Of a DNA stretch of 47,263 nt, positions 24,719 to 33,103 are shown piece by piece. The notes beneath the pieces were generated by a model. That model was not told where the DNA came from, did no database searches, and saw only the letters and a program-made list of their open reading frames with translations. A program made the position numbers and the translations under genes. This DNA comes from JBHGAV01 sp041946685. Lineage in GTDB: Bacteria; Acidobacteriota; Terriglobia; Bryobacterales; Bryobacteraceae. Each line of letters begins with the position of its first letter. The stretch's first letter is position 1. The stretch spans positions 1 to 47,263 of the forward strand of contig JBHGAV010000030.1 of assembly GCA_041946685.1 (NCBI GenBank). Reading direction: 5' to 3'.

Positions 24719-26476
24719 TCACTTCTGCAACTCCTTACCTGCTCGTGCAATCAAAACTTCCATCAACTGCTTTGCGGCGGGCAACTGACTCAGCCGCCAG
24801 CTTGCCTCTGCTTCCCGCAATGCTTCGTCGGGACGCTGTTGCGAGAGCCAGCATAGCGCTCTCTCGTAATGAACCGCGGCCATCGCTTGCGGTCCGGACT
24901 GAGGCGGCTTGGCCACCACGATCGGCCGCTCCTCACCCTGGGCCGTCACCTGAAACCTGGCTGAGCGGCCGACCACTTCGCCGGAGCGCGTGTTGCGCAA
25001 GCGCAAGGCGAGCATGTAGGAACCAGGAGACAGCTCACCGATGTCCAATGTCTTGGCAACAAGCGTGACGCCCGCCGTGCCCGCTTCGGTCACATCCACC
25101 TTGTCTTCAAAAGTCTTCCTGAACTTCCCGCTGATGCTGCCGACCACGTACTCCGCGATCAGTTCGGCTCCGGCGTCCGCCTTCCCTGTCGCCTGAAACA
25201 CGACGCATAGGGGCTCGGACGCTCGAGCCGTACCGCCCATCAACGGCTCGAACCGCATCCCTTCAAATTGAAAGGGCCGCGCGCGGGAGTCCGCCGCAAA
25301 CCGGGCGGCGAGCAACAATTCTCCGACGAACGGCTTGCTGCCGCCGACGGAACCGACCGAAAACGGACGCTCAGCTTCGTAATGCTGCCCTGCTCCACTG
25401 TCGGCGGTGACCACCAGACGATAGTCGCCGGGAGAGACCGGGAACCTCTCCTCATACACAAAGGGGCGCCTGGTCACAGACTCCTGCTGGCCGCCGGGAA
25501 CTGCAAAACCTGGAGAATCATTGCGTTCGTATACCAGTTGGTCCTTCGAGTACAGCCGCGCCCGGATCTGGAAGCTTACCCGCCCGTCTTGGACCTTGGG
25601 ACGGAGAGGGTCCTGGATCTCCAGTCTCCAGTGCACCCACGGCTCGCCCTGGTCGATGGCGACGAAGGTCTGGAGGGCGCTTCGAGGAACGTCGTAGGTT
25701 ACCTTGGAGGTGACCTGGTCGTAGCGCCGGATTCTCTCGGTGATCGACCGCTCGTAGCTCGGCATGTCCCTGAAACCGCGGACCGCGTTCAGCACAGCCA
25801 TCGAGGCCATGGAGCCGGAATACGACTCGGTGTCGACCATGTCGCCTGGAATCAGCGTGAGAGTAGCTTGGGCCAACTCGGGATTAATCCCGCGCAAGTA
25901 GTTGAATGCCTGCGCCTTCGTGGGGCCCGCGCGCATCAGCTTGTCCGGACCGTCGGTGACGGGATTGTACAAACGGTATCCGCTGACTCCATCCTTTTCG
26001 AAGAACAAGACGTAGAAAAACGGAGGCAACTCCGACAAGCCTGGGTTGGAGTAGAACCACATCTCCGTGGGATAGAGCTCCTGGTGGGAGAGGAAGTTCA
26101 TGCTGGTCTGCGGCTTGCCGAATAGGATGTAGGTCCGTCCGCGGTCGGTTCGCCAACCTTCGCTGCCCGCGTCCCGCCCGTAGAAGGCGTTCGCAAACGC
26201 CACGCGGCTGTAGAACTCATCCTTAAACTCATTGGAAGGCCCGCCCGGCCGGGGATTCCGAATCTCCCAGAAGCGATCTATGAATCTGTCCCGTTGCTCT
26301 TCCGTCAAAAGTCCAACAAAGGCTTCACGCTCGGTCTTGGTTAGAAGCAAAGAGGGTGGTCCGTTCAACCACTCTTCGTGGCGAGGCGGGAGCTTGGCCG
26401 CCGAGGAGTAGGCGTGTTGCCCTATCGCTCCCAGCAGGCCCAAGGTGAAAAGCGCTCCTCTTATTCCGGAACCCAT
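24719..26476 (-). CDS. GWxTD domain-containing protein
   Basis: A 585-residue protein with an N-terminal hydrophobic segment (GIRGALFTLGLLGAIGQHAYS) compatible with a signal peptide. Next comes the GWxTD domain (~35-180), with the name-giving motif GWRTDRGRTYILFG at residues 107-120 and the preceding FIDRFWEIRNPRPGGPSNEFKDEFYSRV. The middle (~260-510) is beta-rich. The C-terminus (~535-585) looks like a helical TPR-like pair (AVHYERALCWLSQQRPDEALREAEASWRL). GWxTD proteins are common in Acidobacteria and Bacteroidota, and their function is not established. It is transcribed toward the TonB-dependent receptor, so the two probably form an operon. Confidence 0.82.
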   Translation of the reverse strand: MGSGIRGALFTLGLLGAIGQHAYSSAAKLPPRHEEWLNGPPSLLLTKTEREAFVGLLTEEQRDRFIDRFWEIRNPRPGGPSNEFKDEFYSRVAFANAFYGRDAGSEGWRTDRGRTYILFGKPQTSMNFLSHQELYPTEMWFYSNPGLSELPPFFYVLFFEKDGVSGYRLYNPVTDGPDKLMRAGPTKAQAFNYLRGINPELAQATLTLIPGDMVDTESYSGSMASMAVLNAVRGFRDMPSYERSITERIRRYDQVTSKVTYDVPRSALQTFVAIDQGEPWVHWRLEIQDPLRPKVQDGRVSFQIRARLYSKDQLVYERNDSPGFAVPGGQQESVTRRPFVYEERFPVSPGDYRLVVTADSGAGQHYEAERPFSVGSVGGSKPFVGELLLAARFAADSRARPFQFEGMRFEPLMGGTARASEPLCVVFQATGKADAGAELIAEYVVGSISGKFRKTFEDKVDVTEAGTAGVTLVAKTLDIGELSPGSYMLALRLRNTRSGEVVGRSARFQVTAQGEERPIVVAKPPQSGPQAMAAVHYERALCWLSQQRPDEALREAEASWRLSQLPAAKQLMEVLIARAGKELQK

Positions 26477-26592
26477 CTCAGTACAGCGCCCTAACCAGCA
26501 CTGAATTAAGGTTGACCCCTATGGTACACCCATTCTGACAAATTCAGCGCACCGTCACGACACACTATCACGCCCAGATCAAACATATAGAT

Positions 26593-26617
26593 TAGCACCC
26601 TCGTGTCGGTGGTGCTA
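26593..26617. repeat. Inverted repeat upstream of the NtrY-like gene
   Basis: TAGCACC (26593-26599) and GGTGCTA (26611-26617) form a perfect seven-base dyad with an 11-base centre. It lies in the 245-bp gap between the divergent GWxTD and histidine kinase genes. The rest of this gap holds no other convincing element except the -10 at 26699. It could be an operator or an RNA hairpin. Confidence 0.35.
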
Positions 26618-26698
26618 TGGGCTAGCAGCTAGAGAATTAACTGGATTTAATGTGCGCCTCGGGTCTGTGCCTTACGAGGGCTGACACTTGGCCTGGCC

Positions 26699-26704
26699 TA
26701 TAAT
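26699..26704 (+). promoter_or_regulatory. -10 element of the ntrYX-like operon
   Basis: Perfect TATAAT 17 bases before the ATG at 26722. The -35 is not convincing (CTGACA at 26681-26686 is too close). The predicted leader is about ten bases, and no Shine-Dalgarno is visible. Confidence 0.5.
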
Positions 26705-26721
26705 CAAGAAAAGCCGCCTGC

Positions 26722-28791
26722 ATGAGGAAGCGCCTGTTTTACGGTTCGAGCATTGCCGCGCTTGCGGTTCTGGTCACGCTGGTGGTCTGGCAGGGCTCGT
26801 TCTCCTTTGGGGACTATGGACCCGTAAGCGCGGGCCAGACCTTCATCTACTGGGCCGTTTCGACGCTGGTGTTCCTCCTGACGCTGACGCTGGCGTTCAT
26901 CCTGTTCCGAACGGCAGTCAAACTGTATATCGAACGCCGCAGCAACCGCGAGGGCTCCAGGATCAAGACCAAGCTGGTCGCCGGCGCATTGACGCTGAGC
27001 TTCCTGCCGGTCTTCTTCCTGGTCCTATGGAGCGTGTACGTTCTGAACCGCAACCTCGACAAGTGGTTCAGCCGCCCGGCGGTGGGAATCAGCAGCCAAT
27101 TGGCCGGGGTCAAGGCCGCCCTGGAGCGCGAAGTTCGCGAGAAGGCGGAATCGCAGGCCAATTGGCTCGCTTCGCTTCCGGAAACCAACCGCTACCTGGA
27201 GACGGGCGTGCGGCCAGCCGGCTTCTTCGAAAGACTTTGCACCGACAACAGCCTGGGGGACGCCCGGTTGCTTCGATCTGACGGGACGAGCCTGCCGCTC
27301 TGCGCGGGGCCGGCGGCCGAAGGAAGGCCGCTGATTGTGGAGGCGCCCGTGAAGCCGGACGGCCGCCTGTTGCTGGCGGCGCGATGGCCGGTGGACCTTG
27401 CTCAGGTCGAGCGAAGCATCTCGGGCTGGCTGGCCGCTTACGACCAACTGAGTCTGGACCGCAAGAGCGCCCGAGCCTTTTACTTGCAGCTTCTGCTGCT
27501 GCTCACGCTGTTCATCCTATTCGTCGCGACCTGGCTGGCGCTTTTCCTGGCGCGCCAGATAAGCGTGCCGATCTCGGCGTTGCTGAACGCCGCTGGCGAG
27601 GTCCGCCGCGGCAACCTCGGGCACCGCGTTGAGGTGAAAGCCATCGACGAGCTGGCGACCCTGGTGCGTTCCTTCAATGAGATGACCGAGGCGCTAGAGG
27701 CCAATCGCCACGAACTGGAGAGCAGGCGCCGCTTCACGGAGGCCATATTGGAGAGCATTCCGACCGGCGTGATTTCACTGGCCCCGGACGGGCGCATCCT
27801 GCGGGTGAACGCGGCACTCGGAAGGATACTCCCTCGCGAGAATGGCGAGCGGGCGGACAGACTGGAGGACCTGTTCAGCCGGGACGACACGGCGGAGATC
27901 AAGTACTTGATGAAGCGCGCGCGCCGGACCGGCCTGGCATCCGGCCAGTTGGAACTCAAGCGCGGGGGACAGACGCTTCACCTGTCGGTCACCGTCTCCG
28001 CGCTGGAGACGAGCGTCACGTCGGGCTTCGTGCTGGTCCTTGAGGACACCAGCGAACTATTGCGCGCGCAGAAGTCGGCTGCCTGGCACGAAGTGGCGCG
28101 GCGGATCGCCCACGAGATCAAGAACCCCCTTACGCCGATCGCCCTGTCCGCCGAGAGGATTCTCCGGCAGCTTGACCGGGCATCTACGCTCGACGAGGCC
28201 GCTCCCAAGCTGCGCGACGCGGCCTCCACCGTCCTCCAGGAAGTGGAGGCGCTGAAGACACTGGTGGATGAGTTCTCGCAGTTCGCCCGGTTCCCCGCCG
28301 CGCAACCGGCGCCCTCCGACCTCAATGAGGTAGTCGAAAGCGGACTGAGCGTGTTCGCCGGCCGCTTGGACGGTATTGAGGTGCGCAAGAGCCTGGCGCA
28401 GGACCTGCCGCCGGTCAACATCGACCGGGAACAGTTCAAGCGGGTGGTGGTCAACCTGGTCGATAACGCCGCCGAGGCGATGCAGGAGGCTCTGGTGCGG
28501 CGGCTTACCGTCACGACCGGCTTGGCAGGACCGGATACGATCGAACTGGTGATCGCCGACACCGGCTGCGGCGTCTCGCCGGAGGAGAAGGAGAAGCTCT
28601 TCTTGCCTTACTTCTCGACCAAGGGCCGCGGGACCGGCCTGGGGCTGGCGATCGTGAGCCATATCCTCGCCGAACACGGGGCTCACATCCGGGTTGAAGA
28701 CAATCGCCCCTCCGGCGCAAGGTTCGTCGTGGAGGTTCCGGCGCTGTCAGCAAGCCACGTTGCGGACAGCCCCGCGGAGGCACGCGCTTGA
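26722..28791 (+). CDS. NtrY-like sensor histidine kinase
   Basis: A 689-residue membrane sensor kinase. It has hydrophobic segments near residues 5-27, 38-60 and 78-108, an extracytoplasmic region, another membrane helix (~253-280, FYLQLLLLLTLFILFVATWLAL), HAMP (~280-335, PISALLNAAGEVRRGNLGHRVEV), PAS (~345-445), and HisKA with the phospho-acceptor in ARRIAHEIKNPLTPI (His about 464). The HATPase boxes are NLVDNAAEAM, DTGCGVSPEEKEKLF and GRGTGLGLAIV. The order and the H-box are those of NtrY. The signal is unknown; no nitrogen genes are adjacent. Its TGA overlaps the TTG start of the response regulator gene (TTGA), so the pair is translationally coupled. Confidence 0.92.
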   Translation: MRKRLFYGSSIAALAVLVTLVVWQGSFSFGDYGPVSAGQTFIYWAVSTLVFLLTLTLAFILFRTAVKLYIERRSNREGSRIKTKLVAGALTLSFLPVFFLVLWSVYVLNRNLDKWFSRPAVGISSQLAGVKAALEREVREKAESQANWLASLPETNRYLETGVRPAGFFERLCTDNSLGDARLLRSDGTSLPLCAGPAAEGRPLIVEAPVKPDGRLLLAARWPVDLAQVERSISGWLAAYDQLSLDRKSARAFYLQLLLLLTLFILFVATWLALFLARQISVPISALLNAAGEVRRGNLGHRVEVKAIDELATLVRSFNEMTEALEANRHELESRRRFTEAILESIPTGVISLAPDGRILRVNAALGRILPRENGERADRLEDLFSRDDTAEIKYLMKRARRTGLASGQLELKRGGQTLHLSVTVSALETSVTSGFVLVLEDTSELLRAQKSAAWHEVARRIAHEIKNPLTPIALSAERILRQLDRASTLDEAAPKLRDAASTVLQEVEALKTLVDEFSQFARFPAAQPAPSDLNEVVESGLSVFAGRLDGIEVRKSLAQDLPPVNIDREQFKRVVVNLVDNAAEAMQEALVRRLTVTTGLAGPDTIELVIADTGCGVSPEEKEKLFLPYFSTKGRGTGLGLAIVSHILAEHGAHIRVEDNRPSGARFVVEVPALSASHVADSPAEARA

Positions 28792-30146
28792 ACGCCGCTC
28801 GCATCCTGGTGGTGGACGACGAACCTGGCATACGGAACTCGTTGTGCGACGTCCTCAAGGACGAAGGACACGCACCTACGGCGGTGAGTACGGGCGAAGC
28901 CTGCCTGGAGGAGCTCGCCAAGGGCTTCGACCTCGTGCTCCTAGACGTGTGGCTGCCAGGAATCGACGGTCTGGAGACGCTGGCCCGCATCCAGGAGATC
29001 CCATTCGTCGACCGGCCAGTGGTGGTCATGATCAGCGGGCACGGCAGCATCGAGGCGGCGGTGAAGGCGACCAAGCTCGGCGCGTTCGACTTCCTCGAAA
29101 AACCGCTGAGCATCGACAAGGTGTCGGTGGTGATCAAGAACGGAATCCGCCACCGCTGGCTCGAGCACGAGAACGCGCGGTTGCGCGGATCGGATCAGGC
29201 CAGATACCGGATTATCGGCGAGAGCGTCCCCATGAAGGCGTTGCGCCAGCAACTGGCGCTGATGGCGGGCACAAACGGCCGGGTCTTGATCTACGGCGCC
29301 AGCGGGACGGGGAAGGAGCTGGTAGCCCACGCCATCCACGCCATGAGCCCGCGCGCCGCGGAGCCCTTCGTGGAAGTCAACTGCGCGGCGATTCCGGAGG
29401 AGCTGATCGAGAGCGAGCTGTTCGGCCACCGGAAGGGCAGTTTTACGGGCGCTCACGAGGACAAGGTCGGCAAGTTTCAGAAGGCGAACGGAGGCTCGCT
29501 GTTTCTCGACGAGGTCGGCGACATGAGCCTCAAGACGCAGGCCAAAGTGCTCCGGGCGCTGGATGAGCAGCGTTTCGAGCCTGTAGGAGCGGCCGAATCG
29601 ATCCAGGTGGACGTGCGCGTGATCGCCGCCACCAACAAGAACCTCCAGGAGGAGATCGAGAGAGGTAATTTCCGCGAGGACCTTTTCTACCGGCTGAACG
29701 TGATCCCGTTTCATGTGCCACCCCTCAGGGAGCGCGTCGAGGATGTGGCCCTGCTGGCCGATCATTTCCTGAGGGAGTTCACAACCGCGTACGGCCGCAG
29801 GCCAAAGGAGCTGACTCCGGCCGCCTACCAGGCGCTTCGGGACTACCATTGGCCGGGGAACGTGCGGGAGCTGAGGAACCTGATGGAGCGGCTGGTGATC
29901 ATGAATCCCCAGGTCCGCGTGGATGCGCGCCACATTCCCCTGCCGCGGGCCCGCGCACAGGCCGAGCGCCCCGCAGAAGGCTTCGGGAGTCTGGAAGAGG
30001 TGCGATCCGCAGTTGAGCGGGATTACATTCTCAAGAAGCTGGACGAGACGGGGGGCAACGTCACGCGCGCTGCGGAACTGCTGGGGCTCGAGCGCAGCAA
30101 CCTCTACCGTAAGATGAAGGCCCTCGGCATCGCGCCGAAAGAATAG
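28788..30146 (+). CDS. NtrX-like sigma54-dependent response regulator
   Basis: A 452-residue regulator. It has a receiver domain (1-120; phospho-acceptor in LVLLDVWLPG, about Asp53; signature Lys in FLEKPLS) and an AAA+ sigma54-activation domain (~140-375; Walker A YGASGTGKE, sigma54 loop GSFTGA about 216-221, a Ser variant of GAFTGA, and LFLDEVGDMSLKTQAKVLR). A Fis-type helix-turn-helix lies at the C-terminus (GGNVTRAAELLGLERSNLYRKMKALGI). It starts with TTG seven bases after GGAGG, overlapping the kinase stop. It should activate sigma54 promoters when phosphorylated. I saw no clear sigma54 promoter in the non-coding gaps here. Its stop is six bases from the convergent recA1 stop. Confidence 0.93.
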   Translation: MNAARILVVDDEPGIRNSLCDVLKDEGHAPTAVSTGEACLEELAKGFDLVLLDVWLPGIDGLETLARIQEIPFVDRPVVVMISGHGSIEAAVKATKLGAFDFLEKPLSIDKVSVVIKNGIRHRWLEHENARLRGSDQARYRIIGESVPMKALRQQLALMAGTNGRVLIYGASGTGKELVAHAIHAMSPRAAEPFVEVNCAAIPEELIESELFGHRKGSFTGAHEDKVGKFQKANGGSLFLDEVGDMSLKTQAKVLRALDEQRFEPVGAAESIQVDVRVIAATNKNLQEEIERGNFREDLFYRLNVIPFHVPPLRERVEDVALLADHFLREFTTAYGRRPKELTPAAYQALRDYHWPGNVRELRNLMERLVIMNPQVRVDARHIPLPRARAQAERPAEGFGSLEEVRSAVERDYILKKLDETGGNVTRAAELLGLERSNLYRKMKALGIAPKE

Positions 30147-30152
30147 CCCGAC

Positions 30153-31193
30153 TCAGACCTTTGCGGCCACGGCTGCGCTGCGCTGTGAGCCGTTGCGGGC
30201 TCGCAGGTCGAGCAGCTTTCTCAGTTCAGCATCCAGCTTGTCGGCAGCGTCGGGATGCTCCTTGAGAAACTGGCGGGCGTTCTCGCGGCCCTGGCCGATG
30301 CGCTCGCCCGAGAAGCTGAACCAGGAGCCTGTCTTTTCCACGAGGTTGTGCGCTACGGCCAGATCCAGCAGGTCAGCTTCCCGGGAGACTCCTTCGCCGT
30401 AGAGCAGATCCACTTCGGCCTCCTTGAACGGGGCCGCCACCTTGTTCTTAACCACTTTGAGACGGGTGCGGTTGCCGATCACCTTGTCGCCGTCCTTGAT
30501 GCTCGAGATCCGCCTGACGTCGATGCGGACTGAACTGTAGAACTTCAGGGCCCGCCCGCCGGTGGTCGTCTCCGGGTTGCCGAACATGACCCCGATCTTC
30601 TCGCGAATCTGGTTGATGAAAACCAGACAGGTGTTGCTGCGCGACACGGCCCCCGTCAGCTTCCGCAGCGCCTGCGACATCAGGCGGGCCTGGAGGCCCA
30701 TGTGGCTGTCGCCCATCTCTCCGTCCAGTTCCGCCTTGGGGACCAGCGCCGCAACCGAGTCCACCACCACCACGTCCACGGCGCCCGAAGCCACGAAGGC
30801 CGCCGTGATCTCCATCGCCTGCTCCCCATGATCGGGTTGGGCCACCAGCAGGTTGTCCACATCCACCCCGAGCTTGCGGGCATACACCGCATCCAGCGCG
30901 TGCTCGGCATCGATGAACACGGCGGTGCCGCCCTGTCTCTGTGCTTCGGCGATCACCTGGAGCGCAATCGTGGTCTTGCCGCTGGACTCCGGACCGAAGA
31001 TCTCGACGACACGGCCGCGAGGAAAACCGCCGACGCCCAGGGCGGCGTCCAGGGAGATCGAGCCGCTCGGTATGACATCGACCGGTACGATCGTTCGGGA
31101 CCCGATGCGCAACACGGCCCCTTTGCCGAACTGCTTTTCCATCTGGGCCAGCGCCTGATCGATGGCACGGCGGCGCTCCCGCTCGTCAAGCAT
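30153..31193 (-). CDS. recA: RecA recombinase, copy 1
   Basis: A complete 346-residue RecA. It has Walker A GPESSGKT (67-74), FIDAEHALDAVYARKLGV, the L1 region ELDGEMGDSHMGLQARLMSQALRKL, FINQIREKIGVMFGNPETTTGGRALKFY (L2) and the C-terminal GERIGQGRENARQFLKEHPD. It binds single-stranded DNA and ATP, pairs homologous DNA and stimulates LexA-type cleavage. It lies 48 bases downstream of a glycosyltransferase gene at the 3' end of the polysaccharide operon. AAGGAG is well placed before the ATG, but no clear promoter or damage-box-like dyad is visible in that gap. A second full recA lies at 37397-38425 on the same strand. The tail (RARNGSQRSAAVAAKV) differs from copy 2. Confidence 0.95.
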   Translation of the reverse strand: MLDERERRRAIDQALAQMEKQFGKGAVLRIGSRTIVPVDVIPSGSISLDAALGVGGFPRGRVVEIFGPESSGKTTIALQVIAEAQRQGGTAVFIDAEHALDAVYARKLGVDVDNLLVAQPDHGEQAMEITAAFVASGAVDVVVVDSVAALVPKAELDGEMGDSHMGLQARLMSQALRKLTGAVSRSNTCLVFINQIREKIGVMFGNPETTTGGRALKFYSSVRIDVRRISSIKDGDKVIGNRTRLKVVKNKVAAPFKEAEVDLLYGEGVSREADLLDLAVAHNLVEKTGSWFSFSGERIGQGRENARQFLKEHPDAADKLDAELRKLLDLRARNGSQRSAAVAAKV

Positions 31194-31241
31194 GGACGGG
31201 TTCTCCTTCTATAGCCTTGTGCCCGCAGCCGGCGAAGATTC

Positions 31242-32336
31242 TCAAGCCAATTCCTTGTAGAGAGCGAGTGTCTGCCGGGCTGTTCGCTCGAAGCGAAAGC
31301 GGCGTTCGTAGGTATGCCTCGCCTGAACGGCAAGTCCGAGCCGGAGGCCGCCGTCGCCGATGAGCCTCGCCAGCGCGGAGGCCAGCTCTTCCGGCGTGCC
31401 GGGCGACACCAGCAGCCCGTTGACGCTATCCTCCAACGCCTCCGGCACCCCACCGACCCGTGAGGCCACAATTGCCAGCCGCGCCCGCATCGCTTCCAGA
31501 ATGCTTCGCGGAAAACCCTCCGAGCGGGAGGAGAGCACGAAGACTTGCGCCCGCGCCAGAACGGGGGCGGGGTCCTCCCGGTATCCAAGGAACCGGATGC
31601 GTTCACCGACGCCCAGCGTGCCGGCGAGCGCGCGGGCCTGCGGCTGAAGCGGCCCGCCGCCGATCAGATCGGCTTGCCAGTCGAGATGACGAATCATCGC
31701 CATCGCCCGAACCAGCGTTGCGTGGTCCTTCGGGCTCTCAAACCGCGCCACGGAGACGATACGAACAGGATCCGCCCGGGGTTCGCCAAGCAACTCGGCC
31801 CCGACGTCATGAACACCGTTGTAGATCACACGCAGCCGGTCCGGCCGGGCGATTCGCTGGCGGAGAGCCAGATCCTTCTCGTACTGGCAAACGCAGACAA
31901 TCGCCGCCGACCGGCTTGCCATGATCCGTTCGGCGAGGCGAAAAGCCAAGCCCGCCTGAGGGGAGAAGCGGGCTCCTGAAGACCACCCGTGCGGAGTGTA
32001 GACGGCAGGAAGGCCGAGCCGCGAAGCAGCGATCCGGCCGAGCCAGCCGGCCTTGGCGGTATGCAGAGACACGATGTCCGCTGGGTACTGGCGCAAGGCC
32101 TTCGTCAGCTCCAGCACGGCCCGCAGGTCGCGCAGGGGGTGGATGGAGCGCTGCAGGTGCTGGAGCGGCTGAAAAGGGACTCCGCAACGCGCCAGTTGCT
32201 CGGTTACCGGCCCCTCGCCGCCGGTGAACACCATGACGTGATGTCCCGAGCCCAGCATGGCGCGCGCAAGATCCCGCACATGTACGCTCGCACCCCCTAC
32301 CGCGTCGGCCCGGGTGATCACATACGCGATCTTCAC
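31242..32336 (-). CDS. Family-4-type glycosyltransferase
   Basis: A 364-residue GT-B glycosyltransferase. The N-terminal acceptor domain starts MKIAYVITRADAVGGASVHVRDLARAM, and the C-terminal GT1-type donor domain shows IVSVARFESPKDHATLVRAM, IRFLGYREDPAPVLARAQVFVLSSRSEGFPRSILEAMRA and the E(x7)E-like region followed by RVGGVPEALEDSVNGLLV. It probably adds a sugar to a lipid-linked glycan at the inner membrane; donor and acceptor are unknown. The GTG start at 32336 has AAGGAG six bases upstream and overlaps the preceding methyltransferase stop (GTGA). It is the last glycan gene before recA1. Confidence 0.9.
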   Translation of the reverse strand: MKIAYVITRADAVGGASVHVRDLARAMLGSGHHVMVFTGGEGPVTEQLARCGVPFQPLQHLQRSIHPLRDLRAVLELTKALRQYPADIVSLHTAKAGWLGRIAASRLGLPAVYTPHGWSSGARFSPQAGLAFRLAERIMASRSAAIVCVCQYEKDLALRQRIARPDRLRVIYNGVHDVGAELLGEPRADPVRIVSVARFESPKDHATLVRAMAMIRHLDWQADLIGGGPLQPQARALAGTLGVGERIRFLGYREDPAPVLARAQVFVLSSRSEGFPRSILEAMRARLAIVASRVGGVPEALEDSVNGLLVSPGTPEELASALARLIGDGGLRLGLAVQARHTYERRFRFERTARQTLALYKELA

Positions 32337-33103
32337 CGGTTCTCCTTCGTGGAGACGACCACCAGGAACGCCAGCTTCCGGAAGACGGCGGTGGCGGCTG
32401 CGGAGCCTCCCGGGAGGTCGAGCAGATGCGCGAGCGGCGTCAGGGCGGGGGTTTCGCGCAGGCGGTAACGGATGTATTCGACCTCCCGGAACTCGTTTGA
32501 GAAGCAGCGCGAGAAGGCGGCCAGGATCTCCTTGCGGGGACGATAGCGGGTGTAGCGGTCCAGCCAGTCCAGCTTGTCGCGCGCCCACTGCCGGCTGGTA
32601 GGCGCCTGCTGCTTCCAGGTGCCCAGGCCCGCCGAGCGCAGGGCCCAGGTGTAGAGAAGCCGCGCCCGCGAACCCGCCCGGAACCAGTGCGCGAAGGGGA
32701 TGCCAATGTGACCTTCACGAAACACGTCGCGGGAGGGGAACAAACTGAGCAGGATCCCGCCGGGCTTGAGCACGCGGTGGATCTCTCGCAGCACGGCGTC
32801 CAGGTCCTCGACATGCTCCAGCACCTGGTTGTTCGTCACCAGATCGAAATGACCGTCCTCGAACGGCAGCCGACCGTCAACAATCTCATGGACCACAGTT
32901 CCGAGCATCCCGGAACGCTCCGCGTGCAGGCGCGCTTCGGAGCCGCCGTAGAAAACATCGGCGCCGACCAGGTCGAGTCTCGCCTCGCGGCCCGCCGAAA
33001 CCAGTTCCCCGGCGCCGCAACCGAAGTCCAGAATCGTTGCATATGGCCGCGCGGAGGCGAGGCGGCGCGCGAAGTCGAGCACAAAGCGGTTGGTTACGTC
33101 CAC
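32333..33103 (-). CDS. Class I SAM-dependent methyltransferase (polysaccharide cluster)
   Basis: A 256-residue methyltransferase with motif I ATILDFGCGAGELVSAG, the acidic loop VGADVFYGG, and the post-motif DGHFDLVTNNQVLEHVEDLDAVLREIHRVLKPGGILLSLFP characteristic of methyltransferase family 11. By context it may methylate a sugar or the end of a glycan chain; the substrate is not shown. The GTG at 33103 (VDVTNRFVLDFARRL) is preferred, with GAGGAG ~11 bases upstream and a ten-base overlap with the upstream gene. Another in-frame GTG at 33136 would give 11 more residues. The stop overlaps the next GTG by four bases. Confidence 0.85.
   Translation of the reverse strand: MDVTNRFVLDFARRLASARPYATILDFGCGAGELVSAGREARLDLVGADVFYGGSEARLHAERSGMLGTVVHEIVDGRLPFEDGHFDLVTNNQVLEHVEDLDAVLREIHRVLKPGGILLSLFPSRDVFREGHIGIPFAHWFRAGSRARLLYTWALRSAGLGTWKQQAPTSRQWARDKLDWLDRYTRYRPRKEILAAFSRCFSNEFREVEYIRYRLRETPALTPLAHLLDLPGGSAAATAVFRKLAFLVVVSTKENR

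Noticed and set aside
26477..26721. Possible sigma54 promoter before the NtrYX-like operon
   Set aside because: I looked for a GG/GC pair with the TGGCAC-N5-TTGC pattern; the nearest text (around 26687-26697) does not match, while a perfect TATAAT is present.
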